Assembly (NCBI RefSeq): GCF_007754155.1
Contig: NZ_CP037423.1
Span: 248,001 to 312,000, forward strand
From: Stieleria neptunia
GTDB taxonomy: Bacteria > Planctomycetota > Planctomycetia > Pirellulales > Pirellulaceae
Direction: 5' to 3'
Length of the DNA: 64,000 nucleotides
This document shows positions 1-8,453 of the stretch, in pieces (positions within the stretch are counted from its first letter, which is position 1; each line of letters begins with the position of its first letter). The notes under the pieces were generated by a model. That model ran no database searches. It worked only from the letters and a program-made list of their open reading frames with translations, and was not told the DNA's origin. Made by a program: the position numbers and the translations under genes.

Positions 1-1
1 C

Positions 2-448
2 GACCCGAATGTGTTGCAGCCGGGCATCCTGGCCAACGGCACGTTGTCGATGACGCTCACACGGGCTTCGCAACAGAGCCAATTGGCCGAGCTTGCGATC
101 GATGCCGCCTCCGCCGAATCGTTGGTCGAAACGCTGTTCCTGCGTCTGCTGTGCCGTTTGCCGAATTCGGAGGAACGCGAAACATTCACCGCCGCACTGG
201 CCGACGGGTTTAACGAACGTGTGTTGCCCGATTCGGAGATCACGCAATACGAGCCGCCCGAGCCGTTGCCGCTGGTCACTTGGTTCAACCATCTGCGTCC
301 GCGGGCCAACGAGATTCAAGTGGAACTGGAACGCCGCGTCGCGGCCGGCCCACCACCCGACCCGAGGTTGGAAACGTCCTGGCGCGAAGTTTATGAGGAC
401 GTCGTTTGGAGTTTGGTCAACCACCGCGAATTTGTTTGGATCCCGTAA
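2..448 (+). CDS. DUF1553-family protein, C-terminal fragment (5' end outside window)
   Basis: The open frame runs in from the left edge and ends at a TAA at 446-448, so only about 148 C-terminal residues are visible. The opening residues, read as [14 protein letters not shown], and the late segment ending in NHREFVWIP resemble the C-terminus of planctomycete DUF1553 proteins, which usually carry an N-terminal cytochrome-like PSCyt domain and DUF1549. That family is abundant in Pirellulaceae and its function is not established. It lies 7 bp upstream of a DUF1501 gene on the same strand, the usual pairing in this phylum, so the two are probably co-transcribed. The call rests on these end motifs and on the neighbour. 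Confidence 0.8.
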   Translation, partial: DPNVLQPGILANGTLSMTLTRASQQSQLAELAIDAASAESLVETLFLRLLCRLPNSEERETFTAALADGFNERVLPDSEITQYEPPEPLPLVTWFNHLRPRANEIQVELERRVAAGPPPDPRLETSWREVYEDVVWSLVNHREFVWIP

Positions 449-455
449 TCAAGAC

Positions 456-1763
456 ATGAACATGAAAGCTTTCACTCGACGCGACGTGCTGACGGCGGCT
501 GCTGCGACGGCAGGCGGATTGGGCCTCGCGTCTTTGGGGCGTGCGAATCCGTCCAGGCAGGAAACATCCGGTAATCTGATCCAAGGCAAAACCGAGCACG
601 TGATTTCGATCTGGCTCGGCGGCGGCATGGGCCAGATCGACACCTTTGATCCCAAACGCAAGGGTGATCCGAAAAAGAAGCAGCCGGGTTCCTATTACGA
701 GTCGATCGACACGGCTGTTCCCGGAGTGCAGGTGTGCGAACACCTGTCGAACATCGCGCCGCTGATGGACCGTGTCACGGCGGTCCGTAGTGTGCATCAT
801 GAGATGATCGATGAACACGCCGCGGCCACCAACCGCATGCACACCGGTCGGCCGATCAGCGGAACGGTGACGTACCCGTCGCTGGGATCGATCATCGCAC
901 ACGAACGCGGTGCCGCCGGTGACGGTGCGCCGCCGTACGTCTTGATCGGCTACCCCAACGTGACGCGTGGTCCGGGGTTCCTGGGGGCGCGTGACAGTTA
1001 TCTGTATCTGACCGATACCAGCCGAGGCCCGGCCGGGTTGAGTCGTCCCGATGGGATCACGCCACAGCGGCAATCGCGGCGAGAAAAGTTTCTGGCCACG
1101 CTGCAGCGAAACGGAGATCCGACCGCGGAACAACGACTGATCGATTACGACGCGGCGATCCGCCAGAGTCTGGAGCTGAGCGGTCCGAGTTTCAACCGCG
1201 TGTTCCAACTCGATCGCGAACCGGCCGATTTGCGGACACGTTACGGCGGCGAATTTGGCCAGCGCTGTTTGCTCAGCCGCCGGCTGGTCGAGCGTGGAGT
1301 GCGTTTTATTGAAGTGTCGCACAACCTGAACTTTCTCAACGGTGCCGGCTGGGATGTGCACAATGCCGGCATCGAGCAACAGCACAAGTTGATTCAGGAG
1401 ATGGACACCGCGGTGTCCACGTTGATTCTGGATCTGGAACAGAAGAAGCTGCTCGATAAAACGCTGATCGTGATCACCAGTGAGTTCGGTCGTCCGCCGG
1501 AGTTTGACAGTGGCGGCGGGCGTGGCCATCAAGGGACGGCGTTCAGTTGTATCCTGGCCGGCGGCGGCATGGCCCACCGGGGCGTCTGGGGTGAAACCGA
1601 TGAGCTGTCCAAAAAGATCGTGTCCAACCCTGTCGGCGTGCCTGATTTCTTCGCCACGATCTGTGCCGCTGCGCAAGTCGACTATCGAAAGAATCTGTAC
1701 GCCGGCGACCGCCCGGTCCCGATCACCGACCGCGGCGAGCCGATTAGGGAACTGCTGGTTTGA
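456..1763 (+). CDS. DUF1501 domain-containing protein, Tat-exported
   Basis: A protein of about 435 residues beginning at the ATG at 456; a second in-frame ATG follows two codons later. The frame stays open upstream, but that part overlaps the preceding gene and precedes an obvious signal. The N-terminus has the twin-arginine motif FTRRDVL and then an Ala/Gly-rich hydrophobic stretch, so export by the Tat pathway is likely. The body ([17 protein letters not shown] near the start, [10 protein letters not shown] and [10 protein letters not shown] later) fits the sulfatase-like alkaline-phosphatase fold of DUF1501. The role is unknown; the gene is typically paired with DUF1553 proteins, as here with 7 bp between stop and start. 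Confidence 0.88.
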   Translation: MNMKAFTRRDVLTAAAATAGGLGLASLGRANPSRQETSGNLIQGKTEHVISIWLGGGMGQIDTFDPKRKGDPKKKQPGSYYESIDTAVPGVQVCEHLSNIAPLMDRVTAVRSVHHEMIDEHAAATNRMHTGRPISGTVTYPSLGSIIAHERGAAGDGAPPYVLIGYPNVTRGPGFLGARDSYLYLTDTSRGPAGLSRPDGITPQRQSRREKFLATLQRNGDPTAEQRLIDYDAAIRQSLELSGPSFNRVFQLDREPADLRTRYGGEFGQRCLLSRRLVERGVRFIEVSHNLNFLNGAGWDVHNAGIEQQHKLIQEMDTAVSTLILDLEQKKLLDKTLIVITSEFGRPPEFDSGGGRGHQGTAFSCILAGGGMAHRGVWGETDELSKKIVSNPVGVPDFFATICAAAQVDYRKNLYAGDRPVPITDRGEPIRELLV

Positions 1764-1779
1764 TCGTGCGTTGTTTAGG

Positions 1780-1894
1780 ACGATCGTTTTTTGCGCGTAC
1801 GATGGCCCTTCCGGGCCGTCGTTCGTTGCACTCTGTGCGACGACGTAGAAAGGACGTCGTACAACGATCCGCGGACCGCGTGTGACCCAATCGA
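1780..1894. repeat. Intergenic repeat family B, copy 1
   Basis: This block of about 115 bp fills much of the 1764-2072 gap. It closely resembles 12539-12656: both contain TACGATGGCCCTTCCGG, then AAAGGACGTCGTACAACGAT and a GCGGACC/GCTGACC tail. The ends GTACGA and GTCGTAC are inverted relative to each other. There is no coding potential. The rest of the gap (1895-2072) shows nothing beyond the ribosome-binding site of the next gene. Confidence 0.75.
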
Positions 1895-2072
1895 CTTGAA
1901 GAGGTCACAACTTCCTGCCGGGACGGTGGTTTGGGGAACTGCACGACGTCCTGGCCACGGGTGGGAGACGTGTCTGCGGGGTTTTAACGCGGTTTTTACT
2001 GGATTGGTGGTCAAGAACTTGCCAGAATAGTCGGGTCATGATCACAGCATCGGTGCCAAGTGGAGAAGAACA

Positions 2073-2702
2073 GTGAGCCTGCGGACATTTACATTCCTCG
2101 CGAGTGTTGCCTTTTTTCTTCAGCCAAACGTCGCGTCGATCGCGGATGACAAACTTCCGGAGGTTCAGTCATCCGAGAATCTTGTTGCCGCCGAGCTGGA
2201 CCAACATGCAACCGATATCCGATCGATCGACAGGCGCTTTCTGGACGCCCGTGATCGCTTGGAACAATCGTACATTCAAGAACGAAAATCGCTCCGTGAA
2301 ACGCTGGTGCGGCGGTTGAACAAGCAAAAGAAGGCCCATACCGAGAAGGGCGAGCTCGACATCGCCGTTGCCATCCGCGATCACATGGAACGAATCGAAG
2401 CAACCGAGATTGTTCCGCCGAACCAGCCGTCAACGAAAGAGATCAGTTCGGGGCCAGCTGGATCCCCGGACATCTTGGGGACCTGGCGTTGGAACAACGG
2501 TGTGGATATCAAGAATCTTGTCAGTGGACAAACCAATGGGGCGGGGACTTGGCGATTGGTCGATCCGCAGACGCGAACCTACGAATTCCGGTGGAAACGG
2601 ATTCCCCCGGATCGGGTCACGCTTTCGCCAAACGGACGCGTTCTGGAAGGAACGAAGGCTCACGATCCAAGCTTTCGGGTGTGGGCAGTCCGTATCGATT
2701 GA
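2073..2702 (+). CDS. Secreted hypothetical protein with coiled-coil segment
   Basis: A 209-residue protein starting with GTG at 2073, supported by GGAGAAG eight bases upstream. Residues 1-25 are a Sec-type signal (hydrophobic TFLASVAFFLQ, cleavage probably after VASIADD). Residues about 40-120 are charged and rich in E, R and K (LEQSYIQERKSLRETLVRRL), suggesting a coiled coil, and the segment includes KKAHTEKGELDIAVAIRDHME. The C-terminal part (ILGTWRWNNG, GAGTWRL) looks like a small beta domain of the kind found after coiled coils in planctomycete secreted proteins. I do not recognise a named family and propose no function. Confidence 0.7.
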   Translation: MSLRTFTFLASVAFFLQPNVASIADDKLPEVQSSENLVAAELDQHATDIRSIDRRFLDARDRLEQSYIQERKSLRETLVRRLNKQKKAHTEKGELDIAVAIRDHMERIEATEIVPPNQPSTKEISSGPAGSPDILGTWRWNNGVDIKNLVSGQTNGAGTWRLVDPQTRTYEFRWKRIPPDRVTLSPNGRVLEGTKAHDPSFRVWAVRID

Positions 2703-2855
2703 GCGCTATTGAGACGGAGCTGCTTGAGCGTGACATTTCGTGCAATCGAGTACGTTAGGAAATAACATCTAATCAATCGGCTGGCGAGGCATACGTTTCT
2801 CTGCCGCGGCATTCTGCGATTCACTACTTTGGAGCAAAAGCCGGCGATACGCCAC

Positions 2856-3140
2856 TTAAAGAAACGGGTACTCCAGATCTCCGCGTAGAATGCGAACAAT
2901 TTCCAATGTGTCATCGTTCTCACGGAAAAAGATGATGTAGCTTCCCACATAGGTGGAACGAATGCGCTCGCCAAGATCGCTGCGATCATCACCGATGTCC
3001 GGATGCTTTGCAGCCAATCGACACCTCTGGCGGAGCTTCGCTACCCATTTCCGTGCGGCGTCTGGCTTGTCTTTAGCGATGAATCGTGCGATCTCTGTAA
3101 GGTCTTCTTTCGATGCTGCGGAATAACGAAGTCTAGGCAT
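2856..3140 (-). CDS. parE: RelE/ParE-type toxin
   Basis: A 94-residue protein; the start MPRLRYS at 3140 is preferred over an upstream extension because it follows the antitoxin stop by 4 bp. The sequence matches the ParE pattern: an N-terminal beta strand (LRYSAASKEDLTEIARFIA), a helical pair (AARKWVAKLRQRCRLAAKHPDIG), and the C-terminal strands GSYIIFFRENDDTLEIVRIL. Members of this superfamily inhibit gyrase (ParE) or cleave mRNA (RelE); which applies cannot be read here. It is coupled to the antitoxin at 3145-3393, so the pair forms a type II toxin-antitoxin module. Confidence 0.88.
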   Translation of the reverse strand: MPRLRYSAASKEDLTEIARFIAKDKPDAARKWVAKLRQRCRLAAKHPDIGDDRSDLGERIRSTYVGSYIIFFRENDDTLEIVRILRGDLEYPFL

Positions 3141-3144
3141 CAAC

Positions 3145-3393
3145 CTATCCTTGATTGCCCGACGACTCTGCACGGCGAATTTCTTCTTCGACGTCGGCGA
3201 ACACGGTCAGTTCATCAAATGACTCGCTATGATCAAGCTGGCTCACGCCAACCGCGATTTTCGCTCGAAGTTCTTCACGTCCCTTCAATAATCGAATGCC
3301 CTCGATAACTGCTTCTTCTTCCGATTGGTACCTACCCTGTGCGACAAGGCTTTTAACATAATCGTTAGCTTCGACCGGTAAGTTGAAGTTCAT
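3145..3393 (-). CDS. parD: ParD-type antitoxin
   Basis: An 82-residue protein starting MNFNLPVEANDYVKSLV. The ATG at 3393 is chosen because it matches the family N-terminus and has GGCGGAG 7-13 bases upstream; a longer frame to 3468 adds a basic tail atypical of the family. The N-terminal ribbon-helix-helix region (NDYVKSLVAQGRYQSEEEAV, then IEGIRLLKG) would bind operator DNA, and the acidic C-terminus (FADVEEEIRRAES) would bind the toxin. It sits first in a two-gene operon, 4 bp before the toxin start, and probably autoregulates it. Confidence 0.88.
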   Translation of the reverse strand: MNFNLPVEANDYVKSLVAQGRYQSEEEAVIEGIRLLKGREELRAKIAVGVSQLDHSESFDELTVFADVEEEIRRAESSGNQG

Positions 3394-3640
3394 TGTTTGT
3401 CTCCGCCGCAATTGGGGCACACGACGTCGTTCCGACGCACGGTCTAAATTAGATTTCTTCTTCGTCATTTTACTTCCTACGCTTTGGGCGTGTCCACTGG
3501 GAACGCAAACTCGCTGACGTCACACTGGACTGGTTACACTTATTCGGACGCCTCCCCTTGCTTCGCTCGACCCCTGCCAGGAGAGTGACTTCGAAATGTG
3601 ACCCGTTCGATTTTCGTTGACCTTCCTTCCGCTTTCCACG

Positions 3641-5392
3641 ATGAATCTTCAACTCTTCCATCTGGTGACGGCCATCGCGTCTTGCGTTTTGCTCGGTTCC
3701 ACTGTTCGCGGTGAATCCCCCGCGGCTAACGCCCTCGACGAAGCGATTTCGCAATATCCCATCGCAGGCGTCGTTCGGTCGGCGATCGGAGTCACCCGCG
3801 CGGACACGCCGATCCCTTGTTTGCTTTCCCCCGAAAGCCTGGATGCCGACTCGAAGAAGTTTCACATTCTGCTGATCGGTGGACTTGATGGGCAGCTCGC
3901 ATCGGTTCGACTGGCGCTCGAGGCGATGGTCGCCTTTCAAAAGGAATCGAAACTTTCGCAGCGTTACACCGTTTCCTGCGTCCCTTGCGCGCGTCCCGAC
4001 GCGTTGGATCGCGAAACGATCCATGCGCAGTCGTTTCCTCCGCGTGGAAACGCTTACAACCAACCGGACAACGACGTCGCCCACTATCTTTGGCGGTGGA
4101 TCGGCATGCACGCGCCGGATCTGGTAATCGATCTTCGGGCCGTCGGCAACGACGAATGGGTTTACCCCAACCAGCCGGCAAAACTGTTGAAAGAATTGCA
4201 GTCCCATGGGTTGGACATCAGTGATCGGACGGCCCCGCCGGACTCGCTGGTCGCCGCGTTAAACCAGCACCAGGCATCGGGGGTGGGATCGATTCCAGCG
4301 TTGCAAACCGGCAGTCGCCACGCGATTCCATGGATCACCGCTGCCTTGGATCGTTTGTCGATGGCTCGGCCGCATTCGGAGGCCCGCAACGAGATCAAGC
4401 GTCGGCTGTCGCGATCGCCGCTTGAAATAGCTCGGGAACTGTCGGTCGTCTATGGGCATCAACTCGATAGCGTCCAGTACATTCCCGCGTTGGCCGTCAT
4501 CGGCCGGATGCGGCTGGGCGAATTGACGAACGATCCCCAACTGTTGCGCGATGCAATCAAGCTGGGCGATCCGTATCTGAGCGGCGAACGGGAATCCATG
4601 CCGCCCAAATCGAACGGCAGCACGTTGTCGGGACATCTCGTTTTTTCGCAACTCGCCCGACGCAGCGGTGATAGCCGCTGGACGGCGTTGGCGAAGAAGG
4701 CAGCCGATGACGGTTTCGACGCCAACGGTCAGCCGAAAGAGTCGATGCCGTTTCACAATGAAATGAGCGATTCGGTGTTTATGGGCTGCGCGATTCTGGC
4801 CGAGGTCGGTGCACTGACCGAAGAATCAAAGTATTTTGATCAATGCGTGCGGCACTTGCAGTTCATGCAGACGCTCTGCCTCCGCGATGACGGCCTGTAC
4901 CGTCACTCGCCGCTCAATGAAGCCGCCTGGGGACGCGGCAACGGTTTTCCGGCGTTGGGAATGGCGTTGTCGTTGAGCGCACTTCCCGCGGACACGCAGG
5001 CTCATCGGGTGTGCTTGAATTCGTATCGAGACCATTTACAGGCTTTGAAAGAACATCAGGACCCGACGGGGGCTTGGCATCAAGTGATCGATCGTGAAGA
5101 GAGTTACCGAGAGTTCACCAGCACCTGTATGATCACGTTCGCCATCGTTCGCGGTCTGCGACAGGGTTGGATTGACGCACGGGAATGGACGCCCGTGGTG
5201 GAGAAATCTTGGCGGGCGATCAAGTCACGGATCGGCTCGAGCGGACAACTCGTCGATGTCTGCACCGGGACAGGAAAACAGAAAACGGTTCGAGACTATC
5301 ATGACCGCACGGCGATTCTCGGTCGTGATGACCGCGGGGGCGCCATGGCATTGCTGGTTGCAACCGAGATCGCATATTGGGAGAAGCAATGA
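3641..5392 (+). CDS. GH105-like unsaturated glycuronyl hydrolase with N-terminal M14-like domain
   Basis: A secreted protein of about 583 residues. The ATG at 3641 is followed by a Sec signal (LVTAIASCVLLGSTVRG); an in-frame TTG at 3617 would only lengthen it. Roughly residues 40-240 (HILLIGGLDGQLASVR, then PDLVIDLRAVGNDEWV) resemble a degenerate zinc-carboxypeptidase (M14) fold. The C-terminal ~300 residues carry GH105 hallmarks: a presumed catalytic Asp in MSDSVFMGCAIL, WGRGNGFPALGMALS, HQDPTGAWHQVID and FTSTCMITFAIVRG. GH105 enzymes remove the unsaturated uronic acid left by pectin or rhamnogalacturonan lyases. Its stop overlaps the next gene's start (ATGA), so the two are translationally coupled. 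The domain assignments are by eye; GH105 is firmer than M14. Confidence 0.78.
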   Translation: MNLQLFHLVTAIASCVLLGSTVRGESPAANALDEAISQYPIAGVVRSAIGVTRADTPIPCLLSPESLDADSKKFHILLIGGLDGQLASVRLALEAMVAFQKESKLSQRYTVSCVPCARPDALDRETIHAQSFPPRGNAYNQPDNDVAHYLWRWIGMHAPDLVIDLRAVGNDEWVYPNQPAKLLKELQSHGLDISDRTAPPDSLVAALNQHQASGVGSIPALQTGSRHAIPWITAALDRLSMARPHSEARNEIKRRLSRSPLEIARELSVVYGHQLDSVQYIPALAVIGRMRLGELTNDPQLLRDAIKLGDPYLSGERESMPPKSNGSTLSGHLVFSQLARRSGDSRWTALAKKAADDGFDANGQPKESMPFHNEMSDSVFMGCAILAEVGALTEESKYFDQCVRHLQFMQTLCLRDDGLYRHSPLNEAAWGRGNGFPALGMALSLSALPADTQAHRVCLNSYRDHLQALKEHQDPTGAWHQVIDREESYREFTSTCMITFAIVRGLRQGWIDAREWTPVVEKSWRAIKSRIGSSGQLVDVCTGTGKQKTVRDYHDRTAILGRDDRGGAMALLVATEIAYWEKQ

Positions 5393-8079
5393 TGGGTTTG
5401 ACGTGTCGCTGCGTTTTGTTGGTGCTCGGGTTGCTGCTCGCAACTCCCACGATGGCCGACGATTCGGGCGTCCATATTTATGTTTCCCCGACGGGGCTGG
5501 ATTCGCAAACGGGGACATCGGAGCAACCGTTTGCTTCGATCTCGCGAGCCCAGCAGGCGGTTCGTGATGTTCGTGCCGCCGGTGGCGATCAAGCTGTGAC
5601 CGTTCATCTGCGGGCCGGTCATTATCGACTGAGTCAAACGATCAGGTTTACCGCAGCCGATTCGGGGGCGTCGTCGGAACATCCGGTGCGTTATCGCGGG
5701 GAGTCCGGCGAAGTGGTCTTGTCCGGCGGACGTCGAATCGATGGCTGGCAACGTGATCCCGAACATCCAGGGCTGTGGAAGACACGTGTTGCGGTGCCGC
5801 GATCCGGCGAGGGTGACGCCTGGCGATTTGAACAATTGTGGGTCAACGGGCGCCGGGCCACGCGAGCGAGGACGCCGAACGATGGTGAGTTTTTCACCTT
5901 GTTGGGCGTCGGTGAAACGCCCGTCGAAGCGTCGTCGCCGAGATTGAAGCATACCTTCGCCACGCGGGCAAGCGACTTGGATTCGCTGCAAGACACGGAT
6001 TCGGATGCGCTCCACGATGTTCAAGTCGTCGTGTATCACAAATGGGACACGACGCGTGAATGGTTGCAATCGTGCTCGCCCGGTGACGGCTTGTTCACGA
6101 CCCATGGCTCACCGATGAAGTCTCACAATCCGATGAAACGTGATTGTTTGTACTTTCTGGAAAACGATTTCGGTGCACTCGATGCCGCCGGGGAATGGTT
6201 TTTGGATCGACAGGGATGGTTGTTTTATCGTCCGCGCGAGGGCGAGACGATCGAGACGGTCAACGCGGTCGCTGCCGCGCTGCCGCGGTTGTTCGAATTC
6301 CAGGGTGACGAGGATGATCCCCAGCGGCGCGTTCTGCACATTCATTTCGAAGGGCTGGCCCTGCGGCACGCCGAGTATCGCATTCCCGATGAAGGCATTC
6401 GCCCGAATCAGGCGGCGATGAACGTCGACGCCACCGCGGTCCAGCTTGATGGCGCCCGCGGGATTCGCTTCATCGATTGCGCGGTCGAACACATCGGCGG
6501 CAGCGGGTTTTGGTTTCGTCGGGCGTGTCGCGATTGTCGCGTCGAACGAACGCGAGTCTTTGATGTCGGCGTCAGCGCCGTGCGAATCGGCGAGACACGG
6601 TTGGTTCCCGAACCGGTACGCACGTCGGGAATCGCGGTCGACAACTGCATCCTGCACCGCGGCGGACGAATCTTGCCGTGCGCCGTCGGTGTCTGGATCG
6701 GACACAGCAGCGACAACGCGATCACCCACTGCGATATCGCCGACTTTTATTACACCGCCGTTTCGGTCGGCTGGCGTTGGGGGTATGCCGATAGCGGAGC
6801 GAAACGCAACCGCATCGAGTCCAACCATTTGCATCACATCGGGTACCGCATTCTCAGCGACATGGGAGGCGTGTACACGTTGGGGCCATCGGAGGGCACG
6901 AGCGTCAGCGGCAACGTGATCCATGACGTCTACGCGACCCGTTACGGCGGTTGGGGGCTGTATCCCGACGAGGGCAGTTCCCACATCGTGTTTGAAAACA
7001 ACCTGGTGTACGACGTTCGCGACGGAGGATTTCATCAGCACTACGGTCGCGAAAATATCGTCCGCAATAACATTCTGGCGTTCAGCGAGGAAGGCCAGGT
7101 TGCGGTGACGCGGGCAGAGCCGCATCTCTCGTTTACATTCGAGCGCAATTTGGTTTACTTTGACGATGGTCGGTTGCTCGGGTATTCGGGTTGGAACAAC
7201 GGTGCCAACGTTTCGATGAACCACAACCTGTACTGGCGCACCGGTGGCCAGCCCTTTGACTTTGCCGGCAAGACGTGGCAGCAATGGCGCGACGCCGGCC
7301 ATGATCAGAATTCGATCATCACCGATCCGATGTTTGTCGATGTTGACCGGCGCGATTTCAGATTGCGGCCCGGATCGCCCGCATCCTCGATCGGCTTTGT
7401 CCCCTTCGACACCACGTTGGCCGGCGTTCAAGGTGACCAGGCTTGGAAGGATCTGGCCGCGGCGACAACCTATCCCGAACCTTATCAGGTTCCACCGCCG
7501 GCTGCGGTCGACGTTCGCGATGACTTTGAAACCGAACATCCGCTGTCGCTGGTGAGTCTGGCGACGTTGTCCGACGAAGGCCGAAAGTCACTGTTTTCGG
7601 TGGTGCCAACGCCCGGCGGCAACGGGCATTGTTTCAAGGTCCAAGACGCGGCGGATATGCGGGCCGCGTTCAATCCGCATTTCTATTGGGATCCCCATTA
7701 CACGCAGGGGAAATCGCGACTGAGTTTCCGCATCCGTCTGGAACCGGGCGTCGCGGTGGCCTGCGAATGGCGCAGCAAGACCCAACCCTATCAAACGGGG
7801 CCGAGTTTGCAGTTCAGCGGAACGGCGGTGCACAGCCGCGGCCAAAAACTGTTCGACATCGAAGCGGGGACGTGGTTGCACGTCACGATGGAGGCAATTC
7901 AAGGACAGCCCAACGGTGGTTGGCAGGCGACGTTTGAATTGCCCGATGGGCGGCGGCACGAAGTCGGCGATCTAACGTGTGATCCCGATTGGACCGAGAC
8001 GCGTTGGGTCGGTTTCATCGCGTCGGCACGCAGCGACGGCGCGTTCTACTTGGATGACGTCGAGATGCAGAACGAGTGA
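5389..8079 (+). CDS. Right-handed beta-helix protein, GH141-like
   Basis: An exported protein of about 896 residues. The ATG at 5389 overlaps the upstream stop by 4 bp, which decides the start, and is followed by the signal CVLLVLGLLLATPTMAD. After it come YVSPTGLDSQTGTSEQPF and RFTAADSGASSEHPVRYRG, the typical opening of GH141 and related beta-helix enzymes. The central part has short N-rich coils (VSGNVIHDV, HIVFENNLVYDVRDGGFHQH, ENIVRNNILAF), as in pectin-active beta-helix folds. Residues about 700-896 form a separate beta-sandwich-like tail (YLDDVEMQNE at the end), perhaps a carbohydrate-binding or concanavalin-like domain. Characterised GH141 members act on plant cell-wall polysaccharides; the coupled GH105 gene supports a pectin or fucose-rich substrate. 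The exact activity is unknown. Confidence 0.75.
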   Translation: MMGLTCRCVLLVLGLLLATPTMADDSGVHIYVSPTGLDSQTGTSEQPFASISRAQQAVRDVRAAGGDQAVTVHLRAGHYRLSQTIRFTAADSGASSEHPVRYRGESGEVVLSGGRRIDGWQRDPEHPGLWKTRVAVPRSGEGDAWRFEQLWVNGRRATRARTPNDGEFFTLLGVGETPVEASSPRLKHTFATRASDLDSLQDTDSDALHDVQVVVYHKWDTTREWLQSCSPGDGLFTTHGSPMKSHNPMKRDCLYFLENDFGALDAAGEWFLDRQGWLFYRPREGETIETVNAVAAALPRLFEFQGDEDDPQRRVLHIHFEGLALRHAEYRIPDEGIRPNQAAMNVDATAVQLDGARGIRFIDCAVEHIGGSGFWFRRACRDCRVERTRVFDVGVSAVRIGETRLVPEPVRTSGIAVDNCILHRGGRILPCAVGVWIGHSSDNAITHCDIADFYYTAVSVGWRWGYADSGAKRNRIESNHLHHIGYRILSDMGGVYTLGPSEGTSVSGNVIHDVYATRYGGWGLYPDEGSSHIVFENNLVYDVRDGGFHQHYGRENIVRNNILAFSEEGQVAVTRAEPHLSFTFERNLVYFDDGRLLGYSGWNNGANVSMNHNLYWRTGGQPFDFAGKTWQQWRDAGHDQNSIITDPMFVDVDRRDFRLRPGSPASSIGFVPFDTTLAGVQGDQAWKDLAAATTYPEPYQVPPPAAVDVRDDFETEHPLSLVSLATLSDEGRKSLFSVVPTPGGNGHCFKVQDAADMRAAFNPHFYWDPHYTQGKSRLSFRIRLEPGVAVACEWRSKTQPYQTGPSLQFSGTAVHSRGQKLFDIEAGTWLHVTMEAIQGQPNGGWQATFELPDGRRHEVGDLTCDPDWTETRWVGFIASARSDGAFYLDDVEMQNE

Positions 8080-8175
8080 GACTGTTTGACGAGCAGCCGT
8101 GACGACCCACGTGGAAAGAGATGCCGGCCGTTCATCATTGAAGTGGAGTCACACTCCCTTTGGGACGTCGATTCT

Positions 8176-8245
8176 CTCCCTCTGGGAGAGACGGCGTTTG
8201 CGCAGCAAGCAAACGCCAGAGAGGGCCGGCGCTGCAAAAGTCTTG
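8176..8245. repeat. Intergenic repeat family C, copy 1 (hairpin)
   Basis: The core at 8195-8219 is the perfect hairpin GGCGTTTG-loop-CAAACGCC. About 70 bp around it (CTCTGGGA to AAAGTCT) recur in the same orientation at 61878-61950. It lies in the 8080-8453 gap, which has no gene and also holds a CCCTGCCAGGGAGGG palindrome near 8310-8330 and two family D units at its right end. Confidence 0.75.
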
Positions 8246-8399
8246 GCGCCTTGCGCTACGATCACTCCGTCACAACCAATCGACCCTCCCCTCGCTGCGC
8301 TCGACCCTCCCTGCCAGGGAGGGTTTCTTCAGTTGTGGTGATACCAGGGACTGCCACGAGGGTGGCGCACGAAAACTGCACGACCTCTGTGCGGGGGCT

Positions 8400-8448
8400 G
8401 ACAGGCTGGAAGCCTATCCCACGTTGACAGGCTGGAAGCCTATCCCAC
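8400..8448. repeat. Family D repeat (GACAGGCTGGAAGCC), two direct copies
   Basis: Two 23-bp units at 8400-8422 and 8426-8448, each reading GACAGGCTGGAAGCC followed by TATCCCAC. They sit 5 bp past the 3' end of the convergent sulfatase gene. The same unit occurs at 13.8, 17.3, 38.4, 41.1 and 54.4 kb, nearly always within a few bases of a gene end. Confidence 0.9.
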
Positions 8449-8453
8449 GTTGG

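Noticed and set aside
6109..7539. Long minus-strand open frame (476 codons) opposite the GH141-like gene
   Set aside because: It is antisense to a gene with clear motifs, has no recognisable domain or ribosome-binding site, and is expected in GC-rich coding DNA.
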